A DNA stretch of 35,164 nucleotides, from assembly GCA_017518735.1 (NCBI GenBank), contig JAFWTY010000033.1, positions 1 through 35,164 of the forward strand, in the 5' to 3' direction. The notes under the pieces are model-generated. The model saw nothing but the letters and a program-made list of their open reading frames with translations, did no database searches and was not told the origin of the DNA. Of the stretch, positions 14,587-22,438 are shown one piece after another (position 1 is the first letter of the stretch; each line of letters starts with the position of its first letter). The translations under genes were made by a program, and so were the position numbers. This DNA is from Lachnospiraceae bacterium (GTDB lineage: Bacteria; Bacillota; Clostridia; Lachnospirales; Lachnospiraceae).

Positions 14587-16392
14587 CTAATTGCCGCTCT
14601 TCGGCTCTTTTCCTTCCAGCACAACCTGGGCATAGTAGGTCACAAAAGCTCCGCCCTCTAAACGTCTGTACGTAATGGTAACCTCCGTACCGGACGGATA
14701 AGATGCCAGATATTGCATCAGTTCCTGAGTGGATACAACCGATTCTCCATCGAATTCGGTAATGATATCACCCTTCTGAATGCCGGCCTTCTCTGCAGGA
14801 CTTCCGGGAGCAACACTCATAACATAGACGCCGACAGGAATCTTCACGCCATCCTGCGTTACAAGACCGCTGCTGACGGTTTTTCCGCCGACACCGAAAT
14901 AGGACTGCTGATCTTCGGGCAATTCTTCCAGCTCTTTCTTTGCGATCAACTGCTCAATGATCGGTCTGGCCGTATCGATCGGAATTGCATAACCCATACC
15001 TTCGACGGTAGTACCGCCAAGTTTGTTGGAGTTGATTCCAATCAGTTCGCCTTTCATATTTAATAACGCTCCACCGGAGTTACCGGGGTTGATTGCTGCG
15101 TCTGTCTGAATGAAGAAACCTTTTTCTCCGTTCTCCGTGGTTACTTCACGGTTCAAAGCGGAAATAACACCTGCGGTAACCGACTGGCCATAGCCCAAAG
15201 CATTACCGATGGCAACACAGGATTCTCCTACCACCAGATCATCGGAGCTGCCGATTCTGGCAAGTTTGATAGCTTCTCTCGTGGAGCTTCCGAGGCTGCT
15301 TAACGGAATGGTTACAACCGCAAGGTCGTGGCTGACCTTCTTTCCTTTTACGGTTGCACTAGCGGTTGAAGAATCGCAGAACTGAATGCTGATTTCCTTC
15401 GCACCGTTTACAACATGGTAATTCGTTACAATAAACAAATCATCGGAGTTCATACCGACTATAACACCGGTACCGCTTCCGGAAACTTCCTGAACATATC
15501 CGTAATAATTGTAATCCACAAGTACGTTAATGATTACGATGGCCGGCATACACTCTTCCGCAACTTCGGAAACCGTCATATTGTCTCTTACTTCCACGAC
15601 ATTATATTCCGCAGTCGGATCGGCTACCAGAACACCGGTATCCCCGATAGCTTCCGAACCAAACTCCGAAACGAGTTCTGAAGGATTCTCCGAGGTAACG
15701 ACCGTATTCGGTTTTTGTTTTGTAAATCCGTTCGGGAAAAACTTTAACAGCAGCAATACCATTGCGCCTGCTGCAAGTCCGAAGATCACACCGCATCCAA
15801 GTGAAACCAAAAGCTTCATTCCGACGCTCTGCGGTTTCTTTTCTTTCTTCTCTTTTTCCGGCTTTTCTTCCTTTACGGGAGCTGCCGCTTTTACATTACC
15901 GGCATTCTCTGCTGCCGGAATAACTACAGGACTTACCGCCTGAACAGGCTCAACCGGTGTAGCTTCTGCCACATTCTCAGCCGGTGCCGCTTCGAAAGTC
16001 TCTGCCACGGGAGCACTTTCTGCTGTTTCCGGAGCAGGCGCCGCGGTTTCGTTTGTCTTTGCTTCCATAGCGGCCTGCTGTGCAATCTGCGCATCATTCG
16101 CAAAAGGAGTCGCGGAATACATGTTTCTGCGTTCCTCTGCTGCCGCCTTTGCAATCTGCTCACTCAGGCTCTCACCGGTACCCTGTGCCGAAGAATTTGT
16201 ATTCACCGGTGCCGGTTTTACATTTTGTCCGGGCTGCATGTATTCGTTATTCACATAGCGATTTCCCACATTCATGGAATCCACATAAGTAACCTGCTGT
16301 TTTCTCTCCGGTGCGGGTGCAAAAACCTGACCCTGATTTCCGGAATATGTGTATCCACCCTGGATGTTTCCGTCGTTCTGTCCTTCTAACAT
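14587..16392 (-). CDS. htrA: HtrA-family membrane serine protease with PDZ domain
   Basis: A 601-residue protein. I chose ATG 16392, 9 bases after AGGAG; an ATG at 16401 abuts the ribosome site. Residues 1-190 are a long, low-complexity Asn/Gln then Ala/Pro/Glu-rich cytoplasmic region. One membrane segment lies at about 191-219, then a trypsin-like domain with His326 (TNYHVV), Asp356 (HDLAVV) and Ser439 (GNSGG), and one PDZ domain at about 500-590. This is the standard HtrA plan of Gram-positives, which degrades misfolded proteins outside the membrane, but with an unusually long cytoplasmic N-terminus. It overlaps no neighbour, follows the GT2 stop by 5 bases and precedes the ClpX-like gene. 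Confidence 0.95.
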   Translation of the reverse strand: MLEGQNDGNIQGGYTYSGNQGQVFAPAPERKQQVTYVDSMNVGNRYVNNEYMQPGQNVKPAPVNTNSSAQGTGESLSEQIAKAAAEERRNMYSATPFANDAQIAQQAAMEAKTNETAAPAPETAESAPVAETFEAAPAENVAEATPVEPVQAVSPVVIPAAENAGNVKAAAPVKEEKPEKEKKEKKPQSVGMKLLVSLGCGVIFGLAAGAMVLLLLKFFPNGFTKQKPNTVVTSENPSELVSEFGSEAIGDTGVLVADPTAEYNVVEVRDNMTVSEVAEECMPAIVIINVLVDYNYYGYVQEVSGSGTGVIVGMNSDDLFIVTNYHVVNGAKEISIQFCDSSTASATVKGKKVSHDLAVVTIPLSSLGSSTREAIKLARIGSSDDLVVGESCVAIGNALGYGQSVTAGVISALNREVTTENGEKGFFIQTDAAINPGNSGGALLNMKGELIGINSNKLGGTTVEGMGYAIPIDTARPIIEQLIAKKELEELPEDQQSYFGVGGKTVSSGLVTQDGVKIPVGVYVMSVAPGSPAEKAGIQKGDIITEFDGESVVSTQELMQYLASYPSGTEVTITYRRLEGGAFVTYYAQVVLEGKEPKSGN

Positions 16393-16397
16393 GAAAG

Positions 16398-17408
16398 TCA
16401 TCTCCTTTCTTCAGGGGAAATCCCGTAACCGCTGTACGGATTAATCCCTGCCGTCGCGTTTCTGATGTTCTTCTTTAACCAGTATTCTCTGTTTGTCGTA
16501 TAACGCATGATCCGTTTTTCCGACAGTCTCTTGTAGTTCCTTCCGTATCGATAACCCATATACTTATATGCACAGGTTACGATGAAGCCCGGAATGCGCA
16601 AAAACTGCTTTTTTGCCTTCAAAAAGGAAATCGTCCGCTTTACCAGTTTCTTTCCTTCCTTGTCGGAAGGTACCGCATCAAATACTTCCGGATGGTCTGC
16701 CTGCGATACACCGAGGTCGAAGTTCCGGCGGAACTGTTCCTTGTTGGAATAATGATGGGAATGAATCACTTCCGCATCTGCGGCGTAGGCAATCCGGTAA
16801 CCTTTTTTGATGGCCTTGGCGGCAAAAAGCATATCCTCGTTAAACAACGTAAAATCGATGAAGCCGCCGAGTTCCTCATACAAATCTCTTCGGTATGCCG
16901 CGCATACGTTGGAGAAAAAGTATGTCTTGATTCCGAGATTTTTGAGGTCCTTGGAAGACTTGATTCTGCTCTCCTTCGGATAATTAAAATGCCTGGTATA
17001 GGCTTCGATAATATCGGCATTCTCTCTCGGCAACTGCCTTGCATAAGAAAACTCTGCCTTATCTTTCAAAATCGGCTCAATCAGTTTCTCGATCAAATGC
17101 TTGTTTTTCGGCATGGCGTCGTCCGTCATACATACAAAAATGTCGGCATCGGACTTTTCCACGCCCTCTCGTCTGGTATGACCATGATCAAACTCTTTTT
17201 TCGAGATATGTGTTACCGAAACATTGTGTTTCTGCTCAAACTGATGATTATAGGAAAGCCCGGAAAAGTATTTCTCTTCCGTATTCATGATGATGATTTT
17301 ATGAACCGGGTATGTCTGCTGTTCCAACATGACGATTAACTTAATAAAGCGTTCGTCCGGTTTGTAGGTTGGGATAATGACATCCACGGTAGGTCTATCG
17401 TTTTTCAT
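16398..17408 (-). CDS. GT2 glycosyltransferase, rhamnosyltransferase-like
   Basis: A 336-residue GT-A enzyme. The N-terminal nucleotide-binding strand is VDVIIPTYKPDERF (8-21), FDHGHTRREG (73-82) is a pattern common in the RfbF-like rhamnosyltransferase group, the acidic metal site is MTDDAMP (94-100), and a catalytic-type NED lies in LFNEDMLFAA near 190. It probably uses dTDP-rhamnose, consistent with rfb genes in the window, but donor and acceptor are inferred. It starts at ATG 17408 with AGGA 8 bases upstream, beyond the terminator that closes the polysaccharide operon, and leads the operon with the protease and the ClpX-like gene. Confidence 0.85.
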   Translation of the reverse strand: MKNDRPTVDVIIPTYKPDERFIKLIVMLEQQTYPVHKIIIMNTEEKYFSGLSYNHQFEQKHNVSVTHISKKEFDHGHTRREGVEKSDADIFVCMTDDAMPKNKHLIEKLIEPILKDKAEFSYARQLPRENADIIEAYTRHFNYPKESRIKSSKDLKNLGIKTYFFSNVCAAYRRDLYEELGGFIDFTLFNEDMLFAAKAIKKGYRIAYAADAEVIHSHHYSNKEQFRRNFDLGVSQADHPEVFDAVPSDKEGKKLVKRTISFLKAKKQFLRIPGFIVTCAYKYMGYRYGRNYKRLSEKRIMRYTTNREYWLKKNIRNATAGINPYSGYGISPEERR

Positions 17409-17436
17409 TCTATCGTTCCTAACTATATTTTACCTT

Positions 17437-17470
17437 AAAAGGAAAAGGGAATTGTCTTTCGACAATCCCC
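17437..17470 (-). terminator. Rho-independent terminator ending the polysaccharide operon
   Basis: On the minus strand a 10-bp stem (17461-17470 with 17447-17456, one G-T pair) closed by a GAAA tetraloop is followed by TTTTCCTTTT. It lies 39 bases past the LCP stop. Confidence 0.9.
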
Positions 17471-17508
17471 TATATTTTAACCCATATGGTTTCTTAATTG
17501 CAATACTT

Positions 17509-18621
17509 TTACCTGCCGACGTATGGAGCCGTATCCGCGTGTATCTTTTCGGAACACGTGATAACCTGCTGGGAAGGAGTATATCCTTCAACATCCGGAT
17601 ACAGGAACTGATGAAGTCTGATTACGTTGGTCTGTAAGTCGATGGGAACAACGCAGCTACCCTTTGCACCGATCATACCGGTGGTCAGTCCGTCGCTGAA
17701 CGGGAATCCGGTAGTCTCCACGATCTTGTAGGTGGAGATTTCCATAACACGTGAAAGCATGTCTTCAAATGTAAAGCTGGTTGCAAGGAGAGGGAATACG
17801 TCCGTCATAAACTGGTTGATCTGGGTCGGGCTCATTCTCTGTGCCTTTAACATAATCTGCTCAAGAACGGCTCTCTGGCGTTCGGTACGCTGGAAGTCGT
17901 TTCCGACATAACGGATACGGCAATATGCAAGTGCCTGTTGTCCGTTCAAAGTCTGTAAACCGGGCTGTGTAACCGGTGTATAGTCGGTAATCAGAACCGG
18001 ATTGTCTTCGGTTGAATAGATGGATGCCTGATAGTTGTTCAAATGGGAGATTTCTGCCTCGGTAACGTTGATCTCAACACCACCAACCGCATCAACCGCA
18101 CTGATAACACCCTGGAATCCGACCGTTACGAAATCCGTGATATAAAGGTCTAAGTTGGTATTGAGCATATTGATTGCCTGCTCGTAACCACCTCTCGCAT
18201 ATGCGGAGTTTGCCTTGTTATAAGAATCGTTTCCTACATTAAGATAGGTATCACGATATACGGAAACGAGTCTGATCTCTTTCGTATCATTATTAATGGA
18301 GCATACCATGATGGTATCGGTTCTCTGAGACTTGCTGAGAGAATCACTGTTCGCTGTTTTGCTTCTTGCATCTACACCAAACAATGCGATATTGGTGTAA
18401 TTCTGCAATTTTTCGTTCTTTTCAAAGTACTCTTTTACTTCCGAGTTAACTACGATGTCTTCGGAATTCAATTCGAAGTTCTTGATACCGGTCTTCTTGT
18501 TCGTTGTCTTGATTACAAAAATCAAAGCAACAATGGCAACCGCAAGAACAAGTAATTCAACAATCAGTAATACAATTTTTCTCTTTTTGAAACGACGCTT
18601 TTTCTGACCTTTTGCAGCCAT
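17509..18621 (-). CDS. LytR-CpsA-Psr (LCP) family glycopolymer transferase
   Basis: A 370-residue protein. A basic N-terminus and one membrane segment (about 15-37) are followed by an extracellular LCP domain, with ALFGVDARS (about 83-91), the RTDTIMV motif with its conserved Arg and Asp (about 104-110), and SVYRDTYLNV (about 121-130). LCP proteins move polyprenyl-linked glycopolymers onto peptidoglycan or surface proteins. It lies after the initiating sugar transferase and just before the operon terminator, so it is the likely last step of the pathway encoded here. GGAGG stands 8 bases before ATG 18621. It has a good promoter of its own. Confidence 0.95.
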   Translation of the reverse strand: MAAKGQKKRRFKKRKIVLLIVELLVLAVAIVALIFVIKTTNKKTGIKNFELNSEDIVVNSEVKEYFEKNEKLQNYTNIALFGVDARSKTANSDSLSKSQRTDTIMVCSINNDTKEIRLVSVYRDTYLNVGNDSYNKANSAYARGGYEQAINMLNTNLDLYITDFVTVGFQGVISAVDAVGGVEINVTEAEISHLNNYQASIYSTEDNPVLITDYTPVTQPGLQTLNGQQALAYCRIRYVGNDFQRTERQRAVLEQIMLKAQRMSPTQINQFMTDVFPLLATSFTFEDMLSRVMEISTYKIVETTGFPFSDGLTTGMIGAKGSCVVPIDLQTNVIRLHQFLYPDVEGYTPSQQVITCSEKIHADTAPYVGR

Positions 18622-18642
18622 TTTTTCATCCTCCCGAAATAT

Positions 18643-18656
18643 GCCCTATAAAGGGC
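18643..18656 (-). promoter_or_regulatory. Short hairpin in the LCP 5' leader
   Basis: GCCCTATAAAGGGC forms a 5-bp stem with a 4-base loop, between the likely transcript start and the ribosome binding site (18630-18635). Effect unknown; it may be a transcript stabiliser. Confidence 0.4.
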
Positions 18657-18672
18657 GTACACATACGGGTAT

Positions 18673-18701
18673 ATTTTACTACCTAACATTTACGATGTAA
18701 A
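18673..18701 (-). promoter_or_regulatory. Sigma-A-type promoter for the LCP gene
   Basis: On the minus strand TTTACA (18696-18701), 17 bases, then TAAAAT (18673-18678): five of six consensus bases in each box and ideal spacing. It lies in the 117-base gap before the LCP gene. A dyad (18699-18722) overlaps the -35. Confidence 0.8.
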
Positions 18702-18722
18702 GAGCGAAAATATCGTCTCTTT
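18699..18722 (-). promoter_or_regulatory. Dyad overlapping the LCP -35 box
   Basis: AAAGAGCGA on the plus strand (18699-18707) pairs with TCG-T-CTCTTT (18713-18722), a 9-bp dyad with one bulged base. It has no T-run, so it is not a terminator; it could be an operator for a regulator of LCP expression. Confidence 0.35.
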
Positions 18723-18738
18723 TCACAAAGAAAAACCA

Positions 18739-20136
18739 TCAATATGCGTTTTTATTGATAAAACCTTTAAAAATGGTGAGGAACAATATCTTGATATCAA
18801 ACCCTAGCGTCCAGTTCTCTATATAGTAGATATCGTACTCAATACGCTTGCGAATGGAGGTGTCTCCGCGGTAGCCGTTTACCTGTGCCCAACCGGTCAG
18901 ACCCGGACGAACCTGGTGCTTAATCATGTAGCGCGGAATCTCCTCTTTAAACTTCTCCACCCACTGCGGACGCTCCGGTCTGGGACCGACTAAAGACATA
19001 TCCCCCTTTAAGATATTGAAAAACTGAGGGATTTCGTCCAAACTTGTCCGGCGAAGGAACTTTCCGATCTTGGTGACACGGTCGTCGTTTTTGACCGTCC
19101 ATTTCTTGGCCTCGTCCTCTTCGGTCTGCTCACGCATCGTGCGGAATTTATACATTTCAAACTCTTTGTTATGAAGCCCGATTCTTGTCTGCTTAAAAAT
19201 GACCTTGCCCTTATCCTGTGCCTTGATTGCAATCGCGGAAATCAGCATAACCGGCGAGAACAGAACAATTGCCACTAAAGAACCGATAATATCAACAATA
19301 CGTTTCATTACCAGGTTCGGCGTATTGGTAAGGGGAACGCGACGGATATTAACAACCGGCAATCCCTGTAAGTCCTCCGTATAAGGTCTGGACGGAATCA
19401 CGGAGTTGTAATCCGGGATAAACTTGGTGTGAACACCGAATTTTTCGCACTTGTTAACCACTTCTTCCAGATAGTCGTAGTCCGCCAGGGAAAGTGTGAT
19501 GGCAATCTCATCCATTTTGTTTTCCGGAAGAATGATATCCAGGTTTCCGATACTTCCAAGCACCTTAACACCGCGGTAGAGCGTACCTGCGGGGATTTTA
19601 TTATCGAGGATACCGCTGACCATGTAGCCCCATTCGGGATTGGCCAGTATTCGATCGATATACTGTTCCGTCGCACGGGAGTAACCTACCAGAAGAATGT
19701 GCTTTAAGTTATAACCCTTTTTGCGGAAGGTACGTAAAACGCCACGGACGATCCTTCTCATGAGAATCATCAAGAAGGTGTTGATTCCCGTAAAGATCAT
19801 AATCATGGAACGGGAGAAGTCCGGCTGGTTAATGATATACAATGCCACGAAGAACAAACCGAATCCGACGAGGTTGGCCTTGATTACGTCAATGCCTTCC
19901 TTCCAGGCGGAGGAATACCTCTTGGAACGGTACAGATTCATAGCGTAGTACAGGATCAGATATCCTGGCACAACGAAATAGAGTGCGGAAAGATAGGTTT
20001 CCGCAGGAAGAACACCTGCATCGTTTTCAAAAAGAATAATACGGATGAACCATGCAGCAACGTAGGACGAAGCCGTAATCAGCGCATCCAGTACCACGTG
20101 TAATCGATTGAAATATTTTTGATTATCCTTAATCAA
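18739..20136 (-). CDS. Polyprenyl-phosphate sugar-1-phosphate transferase (WbaP/WcaJ type)
   Basis: A 465-residue membrane enzyme that starts glycan synthesis by moving a sugar-1-phosphate from a nucleotide sugar to undecaprenyl phosphate. About four N-terminal membrane segments precede a Rossmann-like middle domain (ILLVGYSRATEQYI). A further membrane segment near 285-305 leads into the catalytic domain with KFRTM, RRTSLDEIPQFFNILKGD (catalytic Asp-Glu) and LVGPRPE. The sugar is probably glucose or galactose, not determinable here. Likely start is TTG 20136 with GGGAG 9 bases upstream. It follows the GT2 stop by 17 bases, in the main operon. Confidence 0.95.
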   Translation of the reverse strand: MIKDNQKYFNRLHVVLDALITASSYVAAWFIRIILFENDAGVLPAETYLSALYFVVPGYLILYYAMNLYRSKRYSSAWKEGIDVIKANLVGFGLFFVALYIINQPDFSRSMIMIFTGINTFLMILMRRIVRGVLRTFRKKGYNLKHILLVGYSRATEQYIDRILANPEWGYMVSGILDNKIPAGTLYRGVKVLGSIGNLDIILPENKMDEIAITLSLADYDYLEEVVNKCEKFGVHTKFIPDYNSVIPSRPYTEDLQGLPVVNIRRVPLTNTPNLVMKRIVDIIGSLVAIVLFSPVMLISAIAIKAQDKGKVIFKQTRIGLHNKEFEMYKFRTMREQTEEDEAKKWTVKNDDRVTKIGKFLRRTSLDEIPQFFNILKGDMSLVGPRPERPQWVEKFKEEIPRYMIKHQVRPGLTGWAQVNGYRGDTSIRKRIEYDIYYIENWTLGFDIKILFLTIFKGFINKNAY

Positions 20137-20153
20137 TCTCTTTTTCTCCCGAA

Positions 20154-21125
20154 TCAGAAATTAAATACTCTTCTCAGAGTGCCGATGAACATTTCCCATT
20201 GAATCTCAAAGGAACGGGAATGCATTTTGGAGGTGAAATTCACCTTATGAGCCGCAGCCTGCGGGGTCTTGATGAATTCTTTTCCTTCCTTAATGCCTTC
20301 GTTATAGGCCTTCAGCAGACCCTTCTTTGCAAAATACGACCGTTTGATGACGCGTCCCAGCCACATCGACGGCGCGTTAAAGAATTTCTGCCAGGGCAGC
20401 TGATTCTTATATGCCAAGTAAATCGAGTTCCTTGCCGAAAGCTTTACTTTAAACTCATTGTACTGTGATCCCGACGTAGCGCTTCCCGCATGATAACAGA
20501 TTGCCGTCGGTTCATAGAAATTGTAATATCCGTGCAGTTTGGCACGATATCCGATATCAATATCTTCCAGATAGCAGAAATGTTCCTCATCAAAAAGACC
20601 GATCGTATCGAAACCTTCACGCCTGTAGATAGCGGCACCGGCGCAGGCTGCAAATACGTTGCTCCGGAAAATAAAATCCGCAACGCTTCTGCCTTTTCCG
20701 CGGGCAAATGCCCAGCCGAGTGTGGAGTAGAAATCTCCCGCATCGTCAATCAGCGTCTGATTGTACATATTGACAAGTTTTGCCTGTGCGGAAAAGCAAC
20801 TCGGTCTAGGTTCAATGGCCTTGTAAAGGTTCTCCACAAAATCGCTCGCAACCGTCGTATCATTATTCAAAAGAATGATGTACGGAGAGGTCGTTCCTTT
20901 GATTCCGGCATTGACCGCAACCGCGAACCCGCCGTTCTCTCTTCTTTCGATCAAACGTGTACGCGGATAGGAATATACCATCTGCGCAATACTGCCTTCC
21001 GTGGAACCGTCATCCACAACACAGATATCAAAATCCTGCATCGTCTGATTCTGCAGGGAATCCAGGCATCCCTTCAAATATTCACTTCCGTTGTAATTTG
21101 GAATGACTATGGAAATCTGCGCCAT
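20154..21125 (-). CDS. GT2 glycosyltransferase, WbbL-like
   Basis: A 323-residue single-domain GT-A enzyme with all expected motifs: SIVIPNYNGSEYL (5-17), VDDGS (37-41), LLNND metal site (85-89) and YLEDIDIG (185-192) with the catalytic acid. The general pattern matches WbbL-type rhamnosyltransferases, so it may add rhamnose to the lipid-linked first sugar; this is inference from family resemblance and the dTDP-rhamnose genes. Its start is 1 base after the stop of the preceding GT gene, so translation is coupled. Confidence 0.88.
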   Translation of the reverse strand: MAQISIVIPNYNGSEYLKGCLDSLQNQTMQDFDICVVDDGSTEGSIAQMVYSYPRTRLIERRENGGFAVAVNAGIKGTTSPYIILLNNDTTVASDFVENLYKAIEPRPSCFSAQAKLVNMYNQTLIDDAGDFYSTLGWAFARGKGRSVADFIFRSNVFAACAGAAIYRREGFDTIGLFDEEHFCYLEDIDIGYRAKLHGYYNFYEPTAICYHAGSATSGSQYNEFKVKLSARNSIYLAYKNQLPWQKFFNAPSMWLGRVIKRSYFAKKGLLKAYNEGIKEGKEFIKTPQAAAHKVNFTSKMHSRSFEIQWEMFIGTLRRVFNF

Positions 21126-21126
21126 G

Positions 21127-22407
21127 TTATTTCCTCATCTTCTGCGAGGGCTCGTAAACCACGGTATAGCCCAGTTTATGTACTTTTTCACAGAACAAAA
21201 TACTTCTGCTGATTGCATCCTGCTTGGACAGTTTGCTCGGATCACCCACCATCTGTTTAAAAAGTTCCTGCAATTCTTTCCGGACTACCATATTTCTTAC
21301 ATCGCCCACCGGAATCTCCTGCTGGAGTGCGGCACGATGTAAATAGCCGGTATATCCCTTCGGAAGATCCTTATAGAAAAGGGTTCCGTCAGGCTGCATG
21401 GCACCACCGCTGATTCTTCCGAACTGATAGAGCGGACCGGCAGTCGCACCGACTTCGGGACGGTTTGCAAAAATATCCGGATAATAATAAATCTGATAGA
21501 AACCAAGGTGCGGTGTCTGATTAACTACCACTTCCCATTCTTTCTTTTTGCAAAAATCTTCAACGGCTTTTTTTCCGTTTTCATATGCATATCCCTTGGA
21601 ATCGGTATTTACGCTGGTGGATCCCGAATAGGTTCTCCAGTGATACAGAATCTTCGGAATGTGTACCACTTCCTCTTTATTGGTAATGGCATAATCCGCG
21701 GCACGAAGAATCAGATCGTAGTCCTGGCTTCCGTCAAATTCCGAACGGAACTTCAACTTCTTGATCAGATCGGCCCTCATTACAAGGAAATGACAAATGT
21801 AGTTGTTTGTAAGAAGAAGATCCATATTCAGTTTCTTTTTCCGGTTCGGTTCAAAGAAATTGCGAAGATCTTCATCGGTCTTGTCCTCATCCGAGTAGAG
21901 GAAGGCCGGGGAATTTTTGATGATTGCCTTGGCAACGTGGAAAAGACAATCGTTGGTCAAAACATCGTCATGATCGAGCAGGCCGATATAATCACCGGTC
22001 GCATGCTTCAATGCTTCGTTGGTATTGTTGGAAATACCGCGGTTTCCGGCAAGCGGAATATACTTGATTCTCGGATCATCCAAAACCAGAGATGCAAGCT
22101 TTTTGTCCGCCGAAGCATCCACGATTACAAGTTCCCAGTTTTCGTAGGTCTGCTTTAACATGCAGTCAATCAATTCGACAAAGTATTTTTCTTTCGTTTC
22201 ATACGCCGGAACTACAACGCTGATTAAAGGAGCCTCTCCGAGTTCTGCCTCTTTCTGCTTGTTAATCTCCTCTGCAGGTGCCGAGGTATACGCAAACTCC
22301 GGGTTTTCCTTTGTGAAAACACGCTCCGTTACGGCAATTGCTGTTTTGGCAAAACCGTTTCTCTTATAATACCTTTTTGTCTGATTGATCCGATCTTTAA
22401 TTCCCAT
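21127..22407 (-). CDS. GT2 glycosyltransferase with truncated second domain
   Basis: A 426-residue protein. The first GT2 domain is complete: SVVVPAYETKEKYF (63-76), LLDHDDVL metal site (143-150), YSDEDKTDED (171-180) and EFDGSQDYDLI (223-233). After residue 300 only the acceptor half of a second GT2 domain seems to remain (about 318-400, GATAGPLYQFGRISGGAM onward), without a nucleotide-binding half. Donor unknown. The ribosome binding site before ATG 22407 is weak (GCGGG). Operon member between the phosphoglucomutase and the WbbL-like gene. Confidence 0.85.
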   Translation of the reverse strand: MGIKDRINQTKRYYKRNGFAKTAIAVTERVFTKENPEFAYTSAPAEEINKQKEAELGEAPLISVVVPAYETKEKYFVELIDCMLKQTYENWELVIVDASADKKLASLVLDDPRIKYIPLAGNRGISNNTNEALKHATGDYIGLLDHDDVLTNDCLFHVAKAIIKNSPAFLYSDEDKTDEDLRNFFEPNRKKKLNMDLLLTNNYICHFLVMRADLIKKLKFRSEFDGSQDYDLILRAADYAITNKEEVVHIPKILYHWRTYSGSTSVNTDSKGYAYENGKKAVEDFCKKKEWEVVVNQTPHLGFYQIYYYPDIFANRPEVGATAGPLYQFGRISGGAMQPDGTLFYKDLPKGYTGYLHRAALQQEIPVGDVRNMVVRKELQELFKQMVGDPSKLSKQDAISRSILFCEKVHKLGYTVVYEPSQKMRK

Positions 22408-22438
22408 ACATGTAACCCGCTTTTATCACATCAAAACA

